From the NCBI GenBank assembly GCA_004297725.1, contig SCUS01000078.1, forward strand, positions 62,001 to 126,000: a stretch of 64,000 nucleotides of DNA, written 5' to 3'. Of the stretch, positions 8,175-16,793 are shown in pieces (position 1 is the first letter of the stretch; the number at the start of each line of letters is the position of its first letter). The notes beneath the pieces are model-generated. The model did not search any database, had not been told where the DNA came from, and was given only the letters and a program-made list of their open reading frames with translations. The position numbers and the translations under genes were made by a program. The DNA comes from Myxococcaceae bacterium (GTDB lineage: Bacteria; Myxococcota_A; Polyangia; Polyangiales; Ga0077539).

Positions 8175-9731
8175 ATGACCCGTCACTTCAATACCGGCGG
8201 GGTGTGTCTTCCGTCGGTCCACTACATGCTGCCGCCCGAGCGGCGCCTGCCCGAGGTGCGGGGCCTGGTCGATCAGATGGCGTATTTCATCCTGCACGCG
8301 CCGCGGCAGGTGGGGAAGACCACGGCGCTGACGGCGATGGCCCGCTCGCTCACGGAGGAGGGTCGCTACGCCGCCGTGCTGGTGTCGATGGAGGTCGGGG
8401 TGCCTCACGGCGACGACATCGGGGCGGCGGAAGACGCCATCCTGGAGGCGTGGCGGACTTCGATCGAGGTCGCGCTGCCGCCCGAGCTCCACCCGCCGCC
8501 GTGGCCCGACGCGTCCCCTGGGTTCCGCATCCACAGCGCGTTGCACGCGTGGGCGAAGGCGTCGCCGCGACCGCTGGTGGTCTTCCTCGACGAGATCGAT
8601 GCGCTCCGCGACCAGACGCTCCTCGCGGTGCTGCGGCAGCTCCGCGACGGACACCGCCTTCGGCCGACGGGCTTCCCGTGGTCGCTTGCCCTGGTGGGCC
8701 TGCGCGACGTGCGCGACTACAAGGTCGCCTCCGGGGGGAGCGAGCTGCTTCACACCGCGTCGCCCTTCAACATCAAGGTGCGCTCGCTCACCATGCGGTC
8801 GTTCACCGAGCCCGAGGTGGCCGAGCTCTACGACCAGCACGCGGTAGAGACCGGTCAGCGCTTCGAGCCCGCCGCGGTCGCCCTCGTCTTCGCGCTTAGC
8901 CGGGGTCAACCCTGGCTCGTGAACGCCCTCGCCTACGTCGCGACCACGGAGCTCAGGCCCGACCGCGCCGAGACGATCAGCGAATCTGACGTCGGGCGCG
9001 CGCGAGACCTCATCGTCGAGCGGCAGGAGACGCACCTGGACTCGCTCGCCGAGAGGCTGCGTGACCCGCGGGTGCGTGCGGTCATCGAGCCGATGATCCT
9101 CGGCGATCAGCTCGCTTCGGCCTCACCCGACGACCTGCGCTTCGTCCTCGACCTCGGGCTCGTCGTGCAGTCGAGCGATGGCGCCATCGAGATCGCCAAC
9201 CCCATCTACCGCGAGATCGTGATGCGCTCGCTCACGACCTACGTGCGCGCCTCGCTCCCGCGGCTCGCTCCATCGTGGCTGGGGGAGAGCGGGGCGATCG
9301 ACTGGACGCGGCTGCGGGAGGTGTTCGTCGCGTTCTGGTTGCAGAACGGCGAGGCGCTGCTGGGCAGCTCGCCATACAACGAGGCCGCGGCGCATCTGGT
9401 GCTGATGGCGTTTCTGCACCGCATCGTGAACGGCGGAGGTCGGGTCGACCGTGAGCTCGCGATCGGGTCGAAGCGGTTGGACCTGTGCGTCGAGTACAGG
9501 GGCGACCGGCTCGGTGTGGAGGTGAAGACGTGGCGCGACTCCGACAAGCGCGCGGACCCGGCCGACGCGGGTGTCGATCAGCTCGACGAATACCTCGCGA
9601 GCATCGGGACGAAGCGCGGCTGGCTGGTGCGATTCGACCAGCGCTCGGGGCAGCCCGAGCTGCCAGAGCGACTGAAGCTCGAAGAGGTCACGACGGCCCG
9701 GGGAAACGCGGTGACGAAGATTCTGTTGTAA
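8175..9731 (+). CDS. AAA ATPase with C-terminal PD-(D/E)XK nuclease-like domain
   Basis: 518 residues of a recurrent uncharacterised family that begins RHFNTGG...HYMLP and then LVDQMAYFILHAPRQVGKTT. Walker A is at 42-50 and Walker B (VVFLDEID) at 135-142. After a winged-helix-like middle (about 200-370) the C-terminus has a restriction-type nuclease core: D436 in RLDLCVEY, then E449-V450-K451 in GVEVKTW, and a following GVDQLDEYL helix. Such proteins are scattered and transfer-prone; a nucleic-acid or defence function is plausible but unproven. It lies 12 bases after the flippase gene yet is unrelated in function, so it marks the left end of an accessory region. Confidence 0.8.
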   Translation: MTRHFNTGGVCLPSVHYMLPPERRLPEVRGLVDQMAYFILHAPRQVGKTTALTAMARSLTEEGRYAAVLVSMEVGVPHGDDIGAAEDAILEAWRTSIEVALPPELHPPPWPDASPGFRIHSALHAWAKASPRPLVVFLDEIDALRDQTLLAVLRQLRDGHRLRPTGFPWSLALVGLRDVRDYKVASGGSELLHTASPFNIKVRSLTMRSFTEPEVAELYDQHAVETGQRFEPAAVALVFALSRGQPWLVNALAYVATTELRPDRAETISESDVGRARDLIVERQETHLDSLAERLRDPRVRAVIEPMILGDQLASASPDDLRFVLDLGLVVQSSDGAIEIANPIYREIVMRSLTTYVRASLPRLAPSWLGESGAIDWTRLREVFVAFWLQNGEALLGSSPYNEAAAHLVLMAFLHRIVNGGGRVDRELAIGSKRLDLCVEYRGDRLGVEVKTWRDSDKRADPADAGVDQLDEYLASIGTKRGWLVRFDQRSGQPELPERLKLEEVTTARGNAVTKILL

Positions 9732-9805
9732 CGAACAGAGGAGCCGACTGTGACGGTGTGGGCGATCACAACCGCACGGAGGGAAAGCCCGGATGGGCTC
9801 TTCGA

Positions 9806-9833
9806 CTGATGATCAGCGCCGTGTGAAGCACAC
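9806..9833. promoter_or_regulatory. Possible operator: two small palindromes
   Basis: CTGAT-G-ATCAG (9806-9816) and GTGTG-AAG-CACAC (9821-9833) lie close together in the 203-base gap before the ATPase/HNH pair. They could bind a dimeric repressor or form small hairpins. I see no clear promoter in this gap. Confidence 0.2.
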
Positions 9834-9934
9834 CTCGCCACGTCGCTGGCGAAGATTGCTCAGGCCGTGAGCGCGGAGCGAACGACCTGAGGCCGTGGTT
9901 GACTCGGGCCCGACCCGGGGGTGAGGTACCGGCG

Positions 9935-11983
9935 ATGGCCGACGAGCAGCAACCGAGCGTGGACCTATTGATCCTGACGTCGAAGCAGAGCGACTACGAC
10001 GGCGTCGAGCTGTCGTTCAATGACGTGGAGGTTCGCGATCATCCGACCGGCCGATTGTGGCGCCATGCGACGTGGACGTCGCGTGACGGTAGACCGTTGT
10101 CCATCGCCATCGCTATGGTGCTGCCGGGCGACACGCAGAAGTTCACCTGGATGGTTCAACAGGTCCGTCCTCGGCTGATCGTCCATGTCGGCGTCGCCAT
10201 CAGAGCCTCCTGGGCCTCGTCCGACGACGTACGGGTGGTGACGAGGGTCGTGGAAACGGACCCTCGTCCCGGAGCGGACGAGAGCGTGTCGTTGCCAATA
10301 CAGGATGGACAACCCTTCGAGGCACTTCGACTGGCGCTGGCCGAGTTCGCGTCGACGGCGCCGTGGGCGCTCGGTGAGCCGCTTCGAGCCTCCTGTGGCG
10401 ACCTGCTTGTGTCGTCGAAGGCAGCCCCGTCGGAAGACGAGCTCACGATGTGGGGCATCAATGTCTGTGATCGAAGCTACGGCCTTGAAGACCTTCTGCG
10501 TGAATCGCATAGCGCGCCGCTGATCGTCGTTCGAGGCGTCGTCCGGAGAGCGTTTGACCCCCCCTTCGTACGCCACGCACGTAAAGCGGCAGTCAGGTTC
10601 GCCACGGAGTTCGCGGTGCACTTCCGCGACAAGCTGCGCCTGTCACCGCCCACACGGCCATCTCTCCCGCCTCACCCTCCGGCGTCCGTATCCGCCTCAC
10701 CACATGCCAACGATCTCTTCCGCGAGGCAGTGGTGAGCGAGGTCTCCATCCGAGGCTTCAAGAGCATCGTCGACTTGACCGTCGATCTCTCTCGCAACCC
10801 CGAATCCGAGGGTCACTGGACGTGCCTCGCCGGTGTGAACGGCGCCGGGAAGAGCGCCACCCAGCAGGCGCTCGTGCTCGCACTCCTCGGGCCCCGCTAC
10901 GCCCCTGAATTGGGCGGCGCCTGGCTCCGTCGCATGCGCCGCACCGATGGCAGCTCTACCTCGGACGCTGTGCTCCGAGCCTCTCTCCGCGAAGACAGCG
11001 ACGACACCCATCTTACTCTCCCGATCACCGACAACGGCATCGATCTCGGCACACTCTCCAAGAAGGAGAGCATCTCGCTCCCTGGCCTCTGGGACCTCCG
11101 CGCCCGCAACCAGCTCCTCCTCGCCTACGGCCCAGGCCGCAACCTGTCAGAGCACGACGACAACCGGCACCGCAACAAGAGCCGCGAGGTGCAACGGGTG
11201 ATGACCCTCTTCGACCCTCTCACGCAGGTGACGGGCGCCGAGGCCTTCCTCCGCGGCCGGATGCTCGCGCCCGCCGTGAAGCTCGCGCATCAGCTCCTCG
11301 CAACCGTGCTCGATGGCATGCCCATCACGGTGACGTCGAGCGATGCTGCCCTTCAGTTCAAGATGGGCGACGCGCTGTTGGACCCCGTCGACCTGCCCGA
11401 CGGCTTCCGCGCCACCATCGCCTGGATCGTCGACCTGTGCGCCGCCTGGAGCGAGTTCGACGTCAAGGCGGCCGCCACTGGCGATCTGTCGAGGCTCCGC
11501 GCGCTGGTGGTGATCGACGAGATCGACCTGCACCTGCACCCGAGGCTCCAAAGGGAGCTGGTTCCGAGGCTGCGCAAGTTGCTGCCGCGCGTGCAGTGGA
11601 TCGTGAGCACGCACTCGCCGCTGGTGCTCGCCAGCTTCGATCGGCGCGAGATCGTGATGCTCGAAAACGACGAGCACGGCCGCGTTCGCCAGCGCGAAGT
11701 CGATCGGCAGGTGTCGGGCCTGACCATCGACGAGGTGTACCGATGGCTGATGGAGACCGAGCCCCGCAGCGTCGCGCTGTTGGAGAAGGCCGCGGCGGCG
11801 GATGAGTCGCCGGAGGCCGCGCGCGAGTACGCCTTGCTGTTGGGGCAGTCGCCCGAGCACAGCGAGGACGACGTGCGACGAGCCTACGCTGCCCGCGCTG
11901 AGCGACTGCGTCAGCGCCAGGCGGCGGGGATACGGGAGTCCACCTCACGCCCCACGAGAGACGACGGAGAGCCTGAGACGTGA
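9935..11983 (+). CDS. PtuA-like ATPase fused to a degenerate nucleoside-phosphorylase-like domain
   Basis: 682 residues. The C-terminal two thirds (about 265-620) is an ABC/SMC-type ATPase like PtuA and OLD proteins: SEVSIRGFKSIVDLTVDL, Walker A GVNGAGKS (300-307), Walker B LVVIDEID with D528/E529, and the switch STHSP (558-562). The first 235 residues look like a purine nucleoside phosphorylase/MTA nucleosidase fold: VDLLILTSKQSDYDGV, RPRLIVHVGVAIR, then NVCDRSYGLEDLL (176-188) and PLIVVRGV (195-202). In active enzymes the third motif usually reads MESYG; here it is DRSYG, so catalysis is doubtful and ligand sensing more likely. The ATG at 9935 is chosen over an in-frame TTG at 9899 because GTGAGG precedes it. 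The stop overlaps the next start by GTGA. The phosphorylase-like call is moderate; the ATPase call is firm. Confidence 0.78.
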   Translation: MADEQQPSVDLLILTSKQSDYDGVELSFNDVEVRDHPTGRLWRHATWTSRDGRPLSIAIAMVLPGDTQKFTWMVQQVRPRLIVHVGVAIRASWASSDDVRVVTRVVETDPRPGADESVSLPIQDGQPFEALRLALAEFASTAPWALGEPLRASCGDLLVSSKAAPSEDELTMWGINVCDRSYGLEDLLRESHSAPLIVVRGVVRRAFDPPFVRHARKAAVRFATEFAVHFRDKLRLSPPTRPSLPPHPPASVSASPHANDLFREAVVSEVSIRGFKSIVDLTVDLSRNPESEGHWTCLAGVNGAGKSATQQALVLALLGPRYAPELGGAWLRRMRRTDGSSTSDAVLRASLREDSDDTHLTLPITDNGIDLGTLSKKESISLPGLWDLRARNQLLLAYGPGRNLSEHDDNRHRNKSREVQRVMTLFDPLTQVTGAEAFLRGRMLAPAVKLAHQLLATVLDGMPITVTSSDAALQFKMGDALLDPVDLPDGFRATIAWIVDLCAAWSEFDVKAAATGDLSRLRALVVIDEIDLHLHPRLQRELVPRLRKLLPRVQWIVSTHSPLVLASFDRREIVMLENDEHGRVRQREVDRQVSGLTIDEVYRWLMETEPRSVALLEKAAAADESPEAAREYALLLGQSPEHSEDDVRRAYAARAERLRQRQAAGIRESTSRPTRDDGEPET

Positions 11984-12972
11984 GGCGGCTGCGACGCCCG
12001 GCGGTCGTTCCGCCGACACTCGCGGACAAAGGAATCCGTGAGCGCGATCTGCTGGTCATGCAGCCCGCGCGACGCTCCAAGCCGGCGTCGCACTGGACCG
12101 AGCCCGACGTGCGCGGCGCCCTGCGCGCGATGCAGGGATGGGTGTGTGCCTATTGCCTGAAGGATCTCGCGGATGGCGACGAAGTCGAGCACTTCCGCCC
12201 GAAGGCCCAATCCCTCTACTGGTGGCTCGCGTACGAGTTCACCAACTACTTCCTGGCGTGCCACGGCTGCAATTCACCAACGAACAAGGGCACGCGCTTC
12301 CCGATCGAAGAGGGAAGCGCCCGGGTCGTCTACGAGACCCGCGACACGCTCGACGCCGAGGGGCGACTGTTTGCAGACCCGTCGCTTGATCCTGTCGACG
12401 AGTGGTTTCACGTCGACCTGTTTCGGCTGGATGGCCTCATCAAGCTGGAGGTGCGGCCCCAGGTTGTACGCGGAACTGTTGACCGGACGCGCGCGCAGCG
12501 CACCATCGACGACCTGCGGCTCAACCTCGACCCGGACGTTACGCAGCCGAGACACCGCGCATTCGTCGATGCGAGCAAGCTGCACGAACGCAACGACATC
12601 CTGGAGCTACGGCGCCGCGCGAGCAGGTTTCAGCCACAAGGGCTGACCTACTTGGCCTACCTCAAGGACTTCCTCCCGGAGGTATCCTTGCCGACGTCCG
12701 ACGAGGAGCTCAGTTGGTTCCTCGCCGAGGTCAACAGAAAGGTCACGGAGTACGACCGCTTGTGTCGCGATGGTCAGGCAGACCGGCAGAGTGATCGCCG
12801 GTTCGAGGAGATCCTGTGGATGCTCGCCGCATTCTGGGTCGACCCTCCGGCGCTCGACGTGTCGCGCATTGAGGCGTGGATGGATGGTCACGGTTTCATC
12901 GCACTGGTCGGTCCACTGCGGGACCGACTGCTCCCCTCCGCGATGCTGCCGCGCGATACCCGCCGCCCATGA
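11980..12972 (+). CDS. HNH endonuclease, PtuB-like
   Basis: 330 residues. A zinc-stabilised HNH core lies near the N-terminus: C56-A-Y-C59, then EVEHFRPK (68-75) with the catalytic H71, a YWWLAYEFTNYFLACHGCN strand-helix with C94/C97 and N98, and a following NKGTRFPI. This C-x2-C...EHFxPK...CxxCN...KG layout is that of PtuB/retron-associated HNH nucleases. The remaining 220 residues are mostly helical, with no motif I can name. It begins with GTG, overlapping the stop of the ATPase, so the two proteins are probably made in a fixed ratio and form a complex. Antiphage nuclease activity is inferred from the known ATPase+HNH Septu and retron systems. Confidence 0.82.
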   Translation: MRRLRRPAVVPPTLADKGIRERDLLVMQPARRSKPASHWTEPDVRGALRAMQGWVCAYCLKDLADGDEVEHFRPKAQSLYWWLAYEFTNYFLACHGCNSPTNKGTRFPIEEGSARVVYETRDTLDAEGRLFADPSLDPVDEWFHVDLFRLDGLIKLEVRPQVVRGTVDRTRAQRTIDDLRLNLDPDVTQPRHRAFVDASKLHERNDILELRRRASRFQPQGLTYLAYLKDFLPEVSLPTSDEELSWFLAEVNRKVTEYDRLCRDGQADRQSDRRFEEILWMLAAFWVDPPALDVSRIEAWMDGHGFIALVGPLRDRLLPSAMLPRDTRRP

Positions 12973-13018
12973 TCGTCGAGACGTCGAAGCCTGACGCCTT
13001 CTGTGAGACCGCGCTCGC

Positions 13019-13062
13019 GGTGCCGCTCGCTTTCCGGCTCATCGGGAAAGCAACGCGGCACC
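13019..13062. terminator. Two-part hairpin between convergent genes
   Basis: The outer arms GGTGCCGC (13019-13026) and GCGGCACC (13055-13062) and the inner arms GCTTTCC (13029-13035) and GGAAAGC (13045-13051) are all perfectly complementary. They form a 15-base-pair stem with a small internal loop and a nine-base end loop. It lies just past the HNH gene and before the end of the convergent lipoprotein gene, so a bidirectional terminator is likely. No long T-run follows. Confidence 0.6.
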
Positions 13063-13098
13063 TTCGCTGACACCGATCGCCGACATGGGCGGACGCCG

Positions 13099-13602
13099 TC
13101 ACTCGACTCGCACGTAGGCGCGGCGATACCGAACCCCGGTGACGGTCGGGGGGAACGACAAGCCGGCATCGCCGACGATCGCGTCTGGACGAAGCGAAGG
13201 GTGCGAATACGACATCCGATGGCCGCACGGAATCCTGACGTGTCCGTCGGGTGTGACCTCCGTATCGACCCGTACGCAGTCGGGCTCCGGTCGATCGCTC
13301 GTCGGGGTGCAGGTCCAATCTGGCGGGCAGCGCTCCCGCGTGCCCCAACGCTCGGCCGCACACGCGTAGGCCGTGATCCGCGGCACGCGGCGCGGATCGA
13401 CCACGACGTCCGGGACGACGGCGCTCCAGCTCGTCTCCGACATCTCGGAGGTTACCAGGAAGGGAGAGTGCGGCGGACTCCGCCTCACGGTCGTCCGCTC
13501 CTCGTTGCACCCGAGCTCGATCACCGTCCCGCCTCCAGGCCCCGGGCGGCCGATCGGACGCGCGCATCCGATCGCTACGACGAGCACCAGCATCGATCGC
13601 AT
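13099..13602 (-). CDS. Predicted lipoprotein, hypothetical
   Basis: 167 residues starting at an ATG at 13602 (a GTG one codon upstream is also possible). The start MRSMLVLVVAIGC is a lipoprotein signal peptide with Cys in the lipobox position. The mature part holds several cysteines (YACAAERWGTRERC, DWTCTPTS, EPDCVRV) suggesting disulfides in the periplasm or outside. I recognise no domain. It is convergent with the HNH gene across a strong hairpin and probably independent of the defence unit. Confidence 0.5.
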   Translation of the reverse strand: MRSMLVLVVAIGCARPIGRPGPGGGTVIELGCNEERTTVRRSPPHSPFLVTSEMSETSWSAVVPDVVVDPRRVPRITAYACAAERWGTRERCPPDWTCTPTSDRPEPDCVRVDTEVTPDGHVRIPCGHRMSYSHPSLRPDAIVGDAGLSFPPTVTGVRYRRAYVRVE

Positions 13603-13802
13603 CACCAGTGGTTGCCTCGATTGAAACGATACACGGGGCCGGCGTGACCCGTTGCGCCGCTCGACGCGGAAGTGACCTCGCGTGGAACCGGCGTCGCCTC
13701 GACGGGCCCATGAGCCGACTCCCTCCCCGGTGCCGGCGCTTCACGACGTCGCCCGATGGGCTCGACACCGGAGCCCCGCCCGGAGAACTCTCTCCCGCAC
13801 CG

Positions 13803-14432
13803 ATGTCCATGTACCTCCCGCGAACCTTCGCCGTGTCCGCGCCCGCGCACCTCCGGCGCTTCCTCGATGAGCACCCCTTCGCGGCGATCCTCGCGGCGCA
13901 CGACGGGGACGTCGCGGTCGCACACGCGCCCTTCCTGCTCGACCCCGGCGAGACCGTCGGGCGCGTGCGGCTGCACCTCGCCCGCGCCAACCCGATGGCA
14001 GCGCTGGCCGTGGAGGGCGCTGGCCTCACGCTGCTCGTGCAGGGCCCCGACGCGTACGTCTCCGCCGCCTGGTACGGCGAGCCGTCTCGGCAGGTCCCCA
14101 CGTGGAACTACGCTGTGGTGCGCCTGCGCGTTCGGGTCGAGCGGCGGCTCGAGGGCGATGCGCTCCGCGACCTGCTCGGCGAGATCGCGGCCCGCTTCGA
14201 GGGCGACGATCCGGCCTGGAGCCTCGCGACGCTCTCCCCGGAGGCGCTCGCCGCGATGCTCCCGCACATCATCGGCCTCTCGCTCGTCGTCGAGGAGGCC
14301 GAGGGGAAGTTCAAGGTGTCGCAGAACCGCAGCCACGACGACCAGGCCCGCGTCGCGTCGGCGCTCACCGACCGCGGTCGCCCCGACGACCTCGCGCTCG
14401 CTCGCTGGATGCACGCGCTGGGCGTCTCGTGA
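13803..14432 (+). CDS. PaiB family FMN-binding protein
   Basis: 209 residues matching the PaiB family (split-barrel flavin fold): MYLPRTFA start, FLDEHPFAAILAAHDGD, VRLHLARANPMAAL, LLVQGPDAYVSAAWYG, VPTWNYAVVRLR and the C-terminal HIIGLSLVVEEAEGKFKVSQ. In Bacillus PaiB is a negative regulator of sporulation and protease genes, but most members are simply described as FMN-binding proteins of unclear role. I start at 13803 because MYLPxxF is the usual N-terminus; an ATG at 13710 would add an atypical Arg/Pro-rich extension. Confidence 0.85.
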   Translation: MSMYLPRTFAVSAPAHLRRFLDEHPFAAILAAHDGDVAVAHAPFLLDPGETVGRVRLHLARANPMAALAVEGAGLTLLVQGPDAYVSAAWYGEPSRQVPTWNYAVVRLRVRVERRLEGDALRDLLGEIAARFEGDDPAWSLATLSPEALAAMLPHIIGLSLVVEEAEGKFKVSQNRSHDDQARVASALTDRGRPDDLALARWMHALGVS

Positions 14433-14589
14433 CCCCGCCGGGCCTCAGCCCGAGCCCATCGGTCGACCGGCTCCTCGTCGCGCGCCTTCTTCGCCGACGA
14501 GCTGACGCTCGCACCCCTTCCCCCTCCAACGCCTGACGATCGCCCTTGGCGTCGCGCGCGCGGCGATGCAAAGGTCGCCGCCCTCCGCC

Positions 14590-15789
14590 ATGCAGGACAC
14601 ACCTCCCTTCGCCCACGTCGACCGCGCCGCCTTCGCCCGTGACCTCGACGCCGCCCGCGCCGAGCTCGACTCCGCCCCGGACGACCTCGCCCACCTCCGC
14701 CGCATGGAGCGCTGGGGCCGCGCCTGCACCGCCGTCGGATACGCCACCGCGTGGATCGGTCCCAACCCGGTGTCGATGTTTGCGATGAGCACCGGGAGCG
14801 TGGCGCGCTGGGCCATCGTGGCGCACCACGTGGTGCACAAGGGCTATGACAAGGTCGAGGGGACGCCGTCCCGGCTGACGAGCGCGGGCTTCGCGTCGGG
14901 TCGGCGCCGGCTGCTCGACTGGTTCGACTGGATGCTCCCCGAGGCGTGGCGCCTGGAGCACAACACCCTCCACCACTATCACACGGGTGAGACGCTCGAC
15001 CCCGACCTGGTGGAGGAGAACCTCCGGGCGGTGCGCGACGCGTCGCTGCCGCTCGCGGTGAAATACGCCGTGGTGGGCTTCTACGCGCTGACGTGGAAGT
15101 TCACGTACTACGCGCCCAACACCTGGCAGGTGATGCGCCGCGCGGAGCGTTGTCGGGAGTCGGGGCAGGCGCCCGCTCCGAAGAAGATCGCCACCGGGAC
15201 GGAGTCCTACCTGGCGGTCTACAACCCCTTCACCGCGGACGGTCGGCGATATCTGAAGGAGTGCGCGCTGCCCTATGGATTGGGGCGCTTCGTGGTGATC
15301 CCGGCGCTCTACTCCCCATTGGGACCGTGGGCGGTGGCGAGCGTCTGGGTGAACTCGGTTGGAGCGGAGCTGCTCAACAACCTCCACTCGTTTGCGATCA
15401 TCGCCCCCAACCACGCGGGCGAGGACGTGTGGCGCTTCGAGGGTCCGGCTCGGGAGCGAGGGGAGTTCTACCTCCGGCAGGTCGCGGGCTCGGTGAACTA
15501 TCACACGGGCCACCCGGTGGGCGATTTCCTCCAAGGGTATCTCAACTACCAGATCGAGCATCATCTCTGGCCCGACCTGCCCGCGAAGGCCTACCAGCGG
15601 CTGCAGCCGAGGGTGAAGGCGATCTGCGAGAAGCACGGCGTCCCCTATGTGCAGGAGGGCCTCCACAAGCGGGTGAAGAAGCTTGTCGACATCATGGTGG
15701 GGAGAGCCTCCATGAAGAGAGCGCCGTCGGCGGTGCGCGCTACGAGGGACGAGGAGTCGCGCCAGGAGGCCGAGCGCGCCGCTGGGTAG
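14590..15789 (+). CDS. Membrane fatty acid desaturase
   Basis: 399 residues. It has the three histidine boxes of membrane di-iron desaturases: H79-H80-VV-H83 in AHHVVHKG, EHNTLHHYHTGE with H128-H129, and QIEHHLWPDLP with H324-H325. The Gln in the third box is typical of acyl-lipid front-end and related desaturases. Hydrophobic helices flank the boxes. It would introduce a double bond into membrane acyl chains using O2 and an electron donor not encoded here. The start is uncertain: ATG at 14590 (used) or 14566, neither with a strong ribosome site. It is convergent with the EamA transporter gene. Confidence 0.86.
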   Translation: MQDTPPFAHVDRAAFARDLDAARAELDSAPDDLAHLRRMERWGRACTAVGYATAWIGPNPVSMFAMSTGSVARWAIVAHHVVHKGYDKVEGTPSRLTSAGFASGRRRLLDWFDWMLPEAWRLEHNTLHHYHTGETLDPDLVEENLRAVRDASLPLAVKYAVVGFYALTWKFTYYAPNTWQVMRRAERCRESGQAPAPKKIATGTESYLAVYNPFTADGRRYLKECALPYGLGRFVVIPALYSPLGPWAVASVWVNSVGAELLNNLHSFAIIAPNHAGEDVWRFEGPARERGEFYLRQVAGSVNYHTGHPVGDFLQGYLNYQIEHHLWPDLPAKAYQRLQPRVKAICEKHGVPYVQEGLHKRVKKLVDIMVGRASMKRAPSAVRATRDEESRQEAERAAG

Positions 15790-15813
15790 AGCCGGGAGCC
15801 CGTTGATGCTGGT

Positions 15814-15874
15814 TGGTTGTCCGCTGTGGCTTATGGATGGGTGGCACCACGCAAGACGCCACAACCGACAACCA
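15814..15874. terminator. Long inverted repeat between convergent genes
   Basis: TGGTTGTC (15814-15821) with GACAACCA (15867-15874), and GTGGC (15826-15830) with GCCAC (15858-15862), form a nested stem with a loop of about 27 bases. It fills the gap between the desaturase and transporter genes and probably ends both transcripts. Confidence 0.5.
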
Positions 15875-15881
15875 GCTCTTG

Positions 15882-16754
15882 CTACCGGGTCACCACGATC
15901 GCCACGCCCGCCACGGCCAGCGCCGCGCCGATCCAGCGGCGCCTCGGGATGCGCTCCCCCATCGCCCTCGACATCACCATCAGCACGATGGCTCCGGTCT
16001 GGTTGAGCAGCGCCGCGCGAGAGACCGTCCCGTACTTCATCCCGCCGAGCCAGAGCAGCATCGACACATAGGTCGCCAGCACCGTCGCCGGCACCGCCAG
16101 CCGCCACGCGGGCTGCGGCTTGAACAGCGCCAGCGCCTCCCTCCCCTTGCCCCGCGCGAGCTGCACCGCGAAGAGCGCCGTCGAGCCCGCCAGCAGGCGC
16201 ACCGTCGTCGCCTCGACCAGGCCGCTTCGACCCAGCGCGGGCTTCGCCAGCACCACGCCCACCGCCGTCGTCATCACGCCGCCAAGCACCAGCGCAAGGC
16301 CCCGGCGGTCGACCTTCACCTCGCCGCTCGACTGCCACACCACCAGCGCGAGGCCCAGCAGCACCAGCGGGGCGCCCCAGAGGAAGCCCGCCCGCGGCAC
16401 CTCGCTCAGCCACACCGTCGAGATCAGGATCACCGTCGGCGAGTACGCGCAGTCCGCCACCGCGGCCACGGCGGCGTCCACCCGGCGCAAGCCCGCCAGG
16501 AAGATCGAGTCGGCGACCGCGAGGCCCAGCACGCCGCTCCCGGCGAGGCAGAGCCAGTCGAGGGCGCTGCGGTGGAGGTCGAAGCGCAGCCCCGCCACGG
16601 CCATGGTGAGCAGCAGCAGCACCGCGGCCACGGCGTTCTTGAAGAGGTTGAGCGAGACCGGGTGCACGTCGCCCAGGCGGCGGAAGAGCATCACCGCGGC
16701 GGCCCACACCACCGCGCAGCCGAGGGCCATCGCATCGCCGATCCAGTGGGGCAT
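15882..16754 (-). CDS. EamA (DMT superfamily) transporter
   Basis: 290 residues with ten predicted membrane helices in two repeated EamA units of five: DAMALGCAVVWAAAVMLFRR starts the first and LALVLGGVMTTAVGVVLAKP the second. The C-terminal half has QTGAIVLMVMSRAMGERIPR, matching the conserved helix 9 to 10 region with its Glu-Arg turn. It is an inner-membrane exporter or importer of small metabolites; the substrate cannot be predicted. It is transcribed with, or separately from, the upstream dcw strand genes, with 39 bases to the next gene. Confidence 0.8.
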   Translation of the reverse strand: MPHWIGDAMALGCAVVWAAAVMLFRRLGDVHPVSLNLFKNAVAAVLLLLTMAVAGLRFDLHRSALDWLCLAGSGVLGLAVADSIFLAGLRRVDAAVAAVADCAYSPTVILISTVWLSEVPRAGFLWGAPLVLLGLALVVWQSSGEVKVDRRGLALVLGGVMTTAVGVVLAKPALGRSGLVEATTVRLLAGSTALFAVQLARGKGREALALFKPQPAWRLAVPATVLATYVSMLLWLGGMKYGTVSRAALLNQTGAIVLMVMSRAMGERIPRRRWIGAALAVAGVAIVVTR

Positions 16755-16793
16755 TGAGGGGGGGGCGCTCTATACCCGAACGCCCGCGGGTCG

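Noticed and set aside
7185..9035. A 616-codon minus-strand frame across the flippase and AAA ATPase genes
   Set aside because: Translation is His/Arg/Pro-rich and matches no family; both plus-strand genes here have clear motifs.
9786..9799. AGCCC-GGAT-GGGCT as a terminator after the AAA ATPase gene
   Set aside because: Only a five-base stem and no T-run; too weak to call.
13003..13647. A 214-codon plus-strand frame opposite the lipoprotein gene
   Set aside because: Arg-rich translation without signal or motif; it also begins inside the strong hairpin region.
12896..14101. A 401-codon minus-strand frame overlapping the lipoprotein and PaiB genes
   Set aside because: Arg/Ser-rich with no domain. 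The lipoprotein with a lipobox and the PaiB protein, in other frames, explain the region better.
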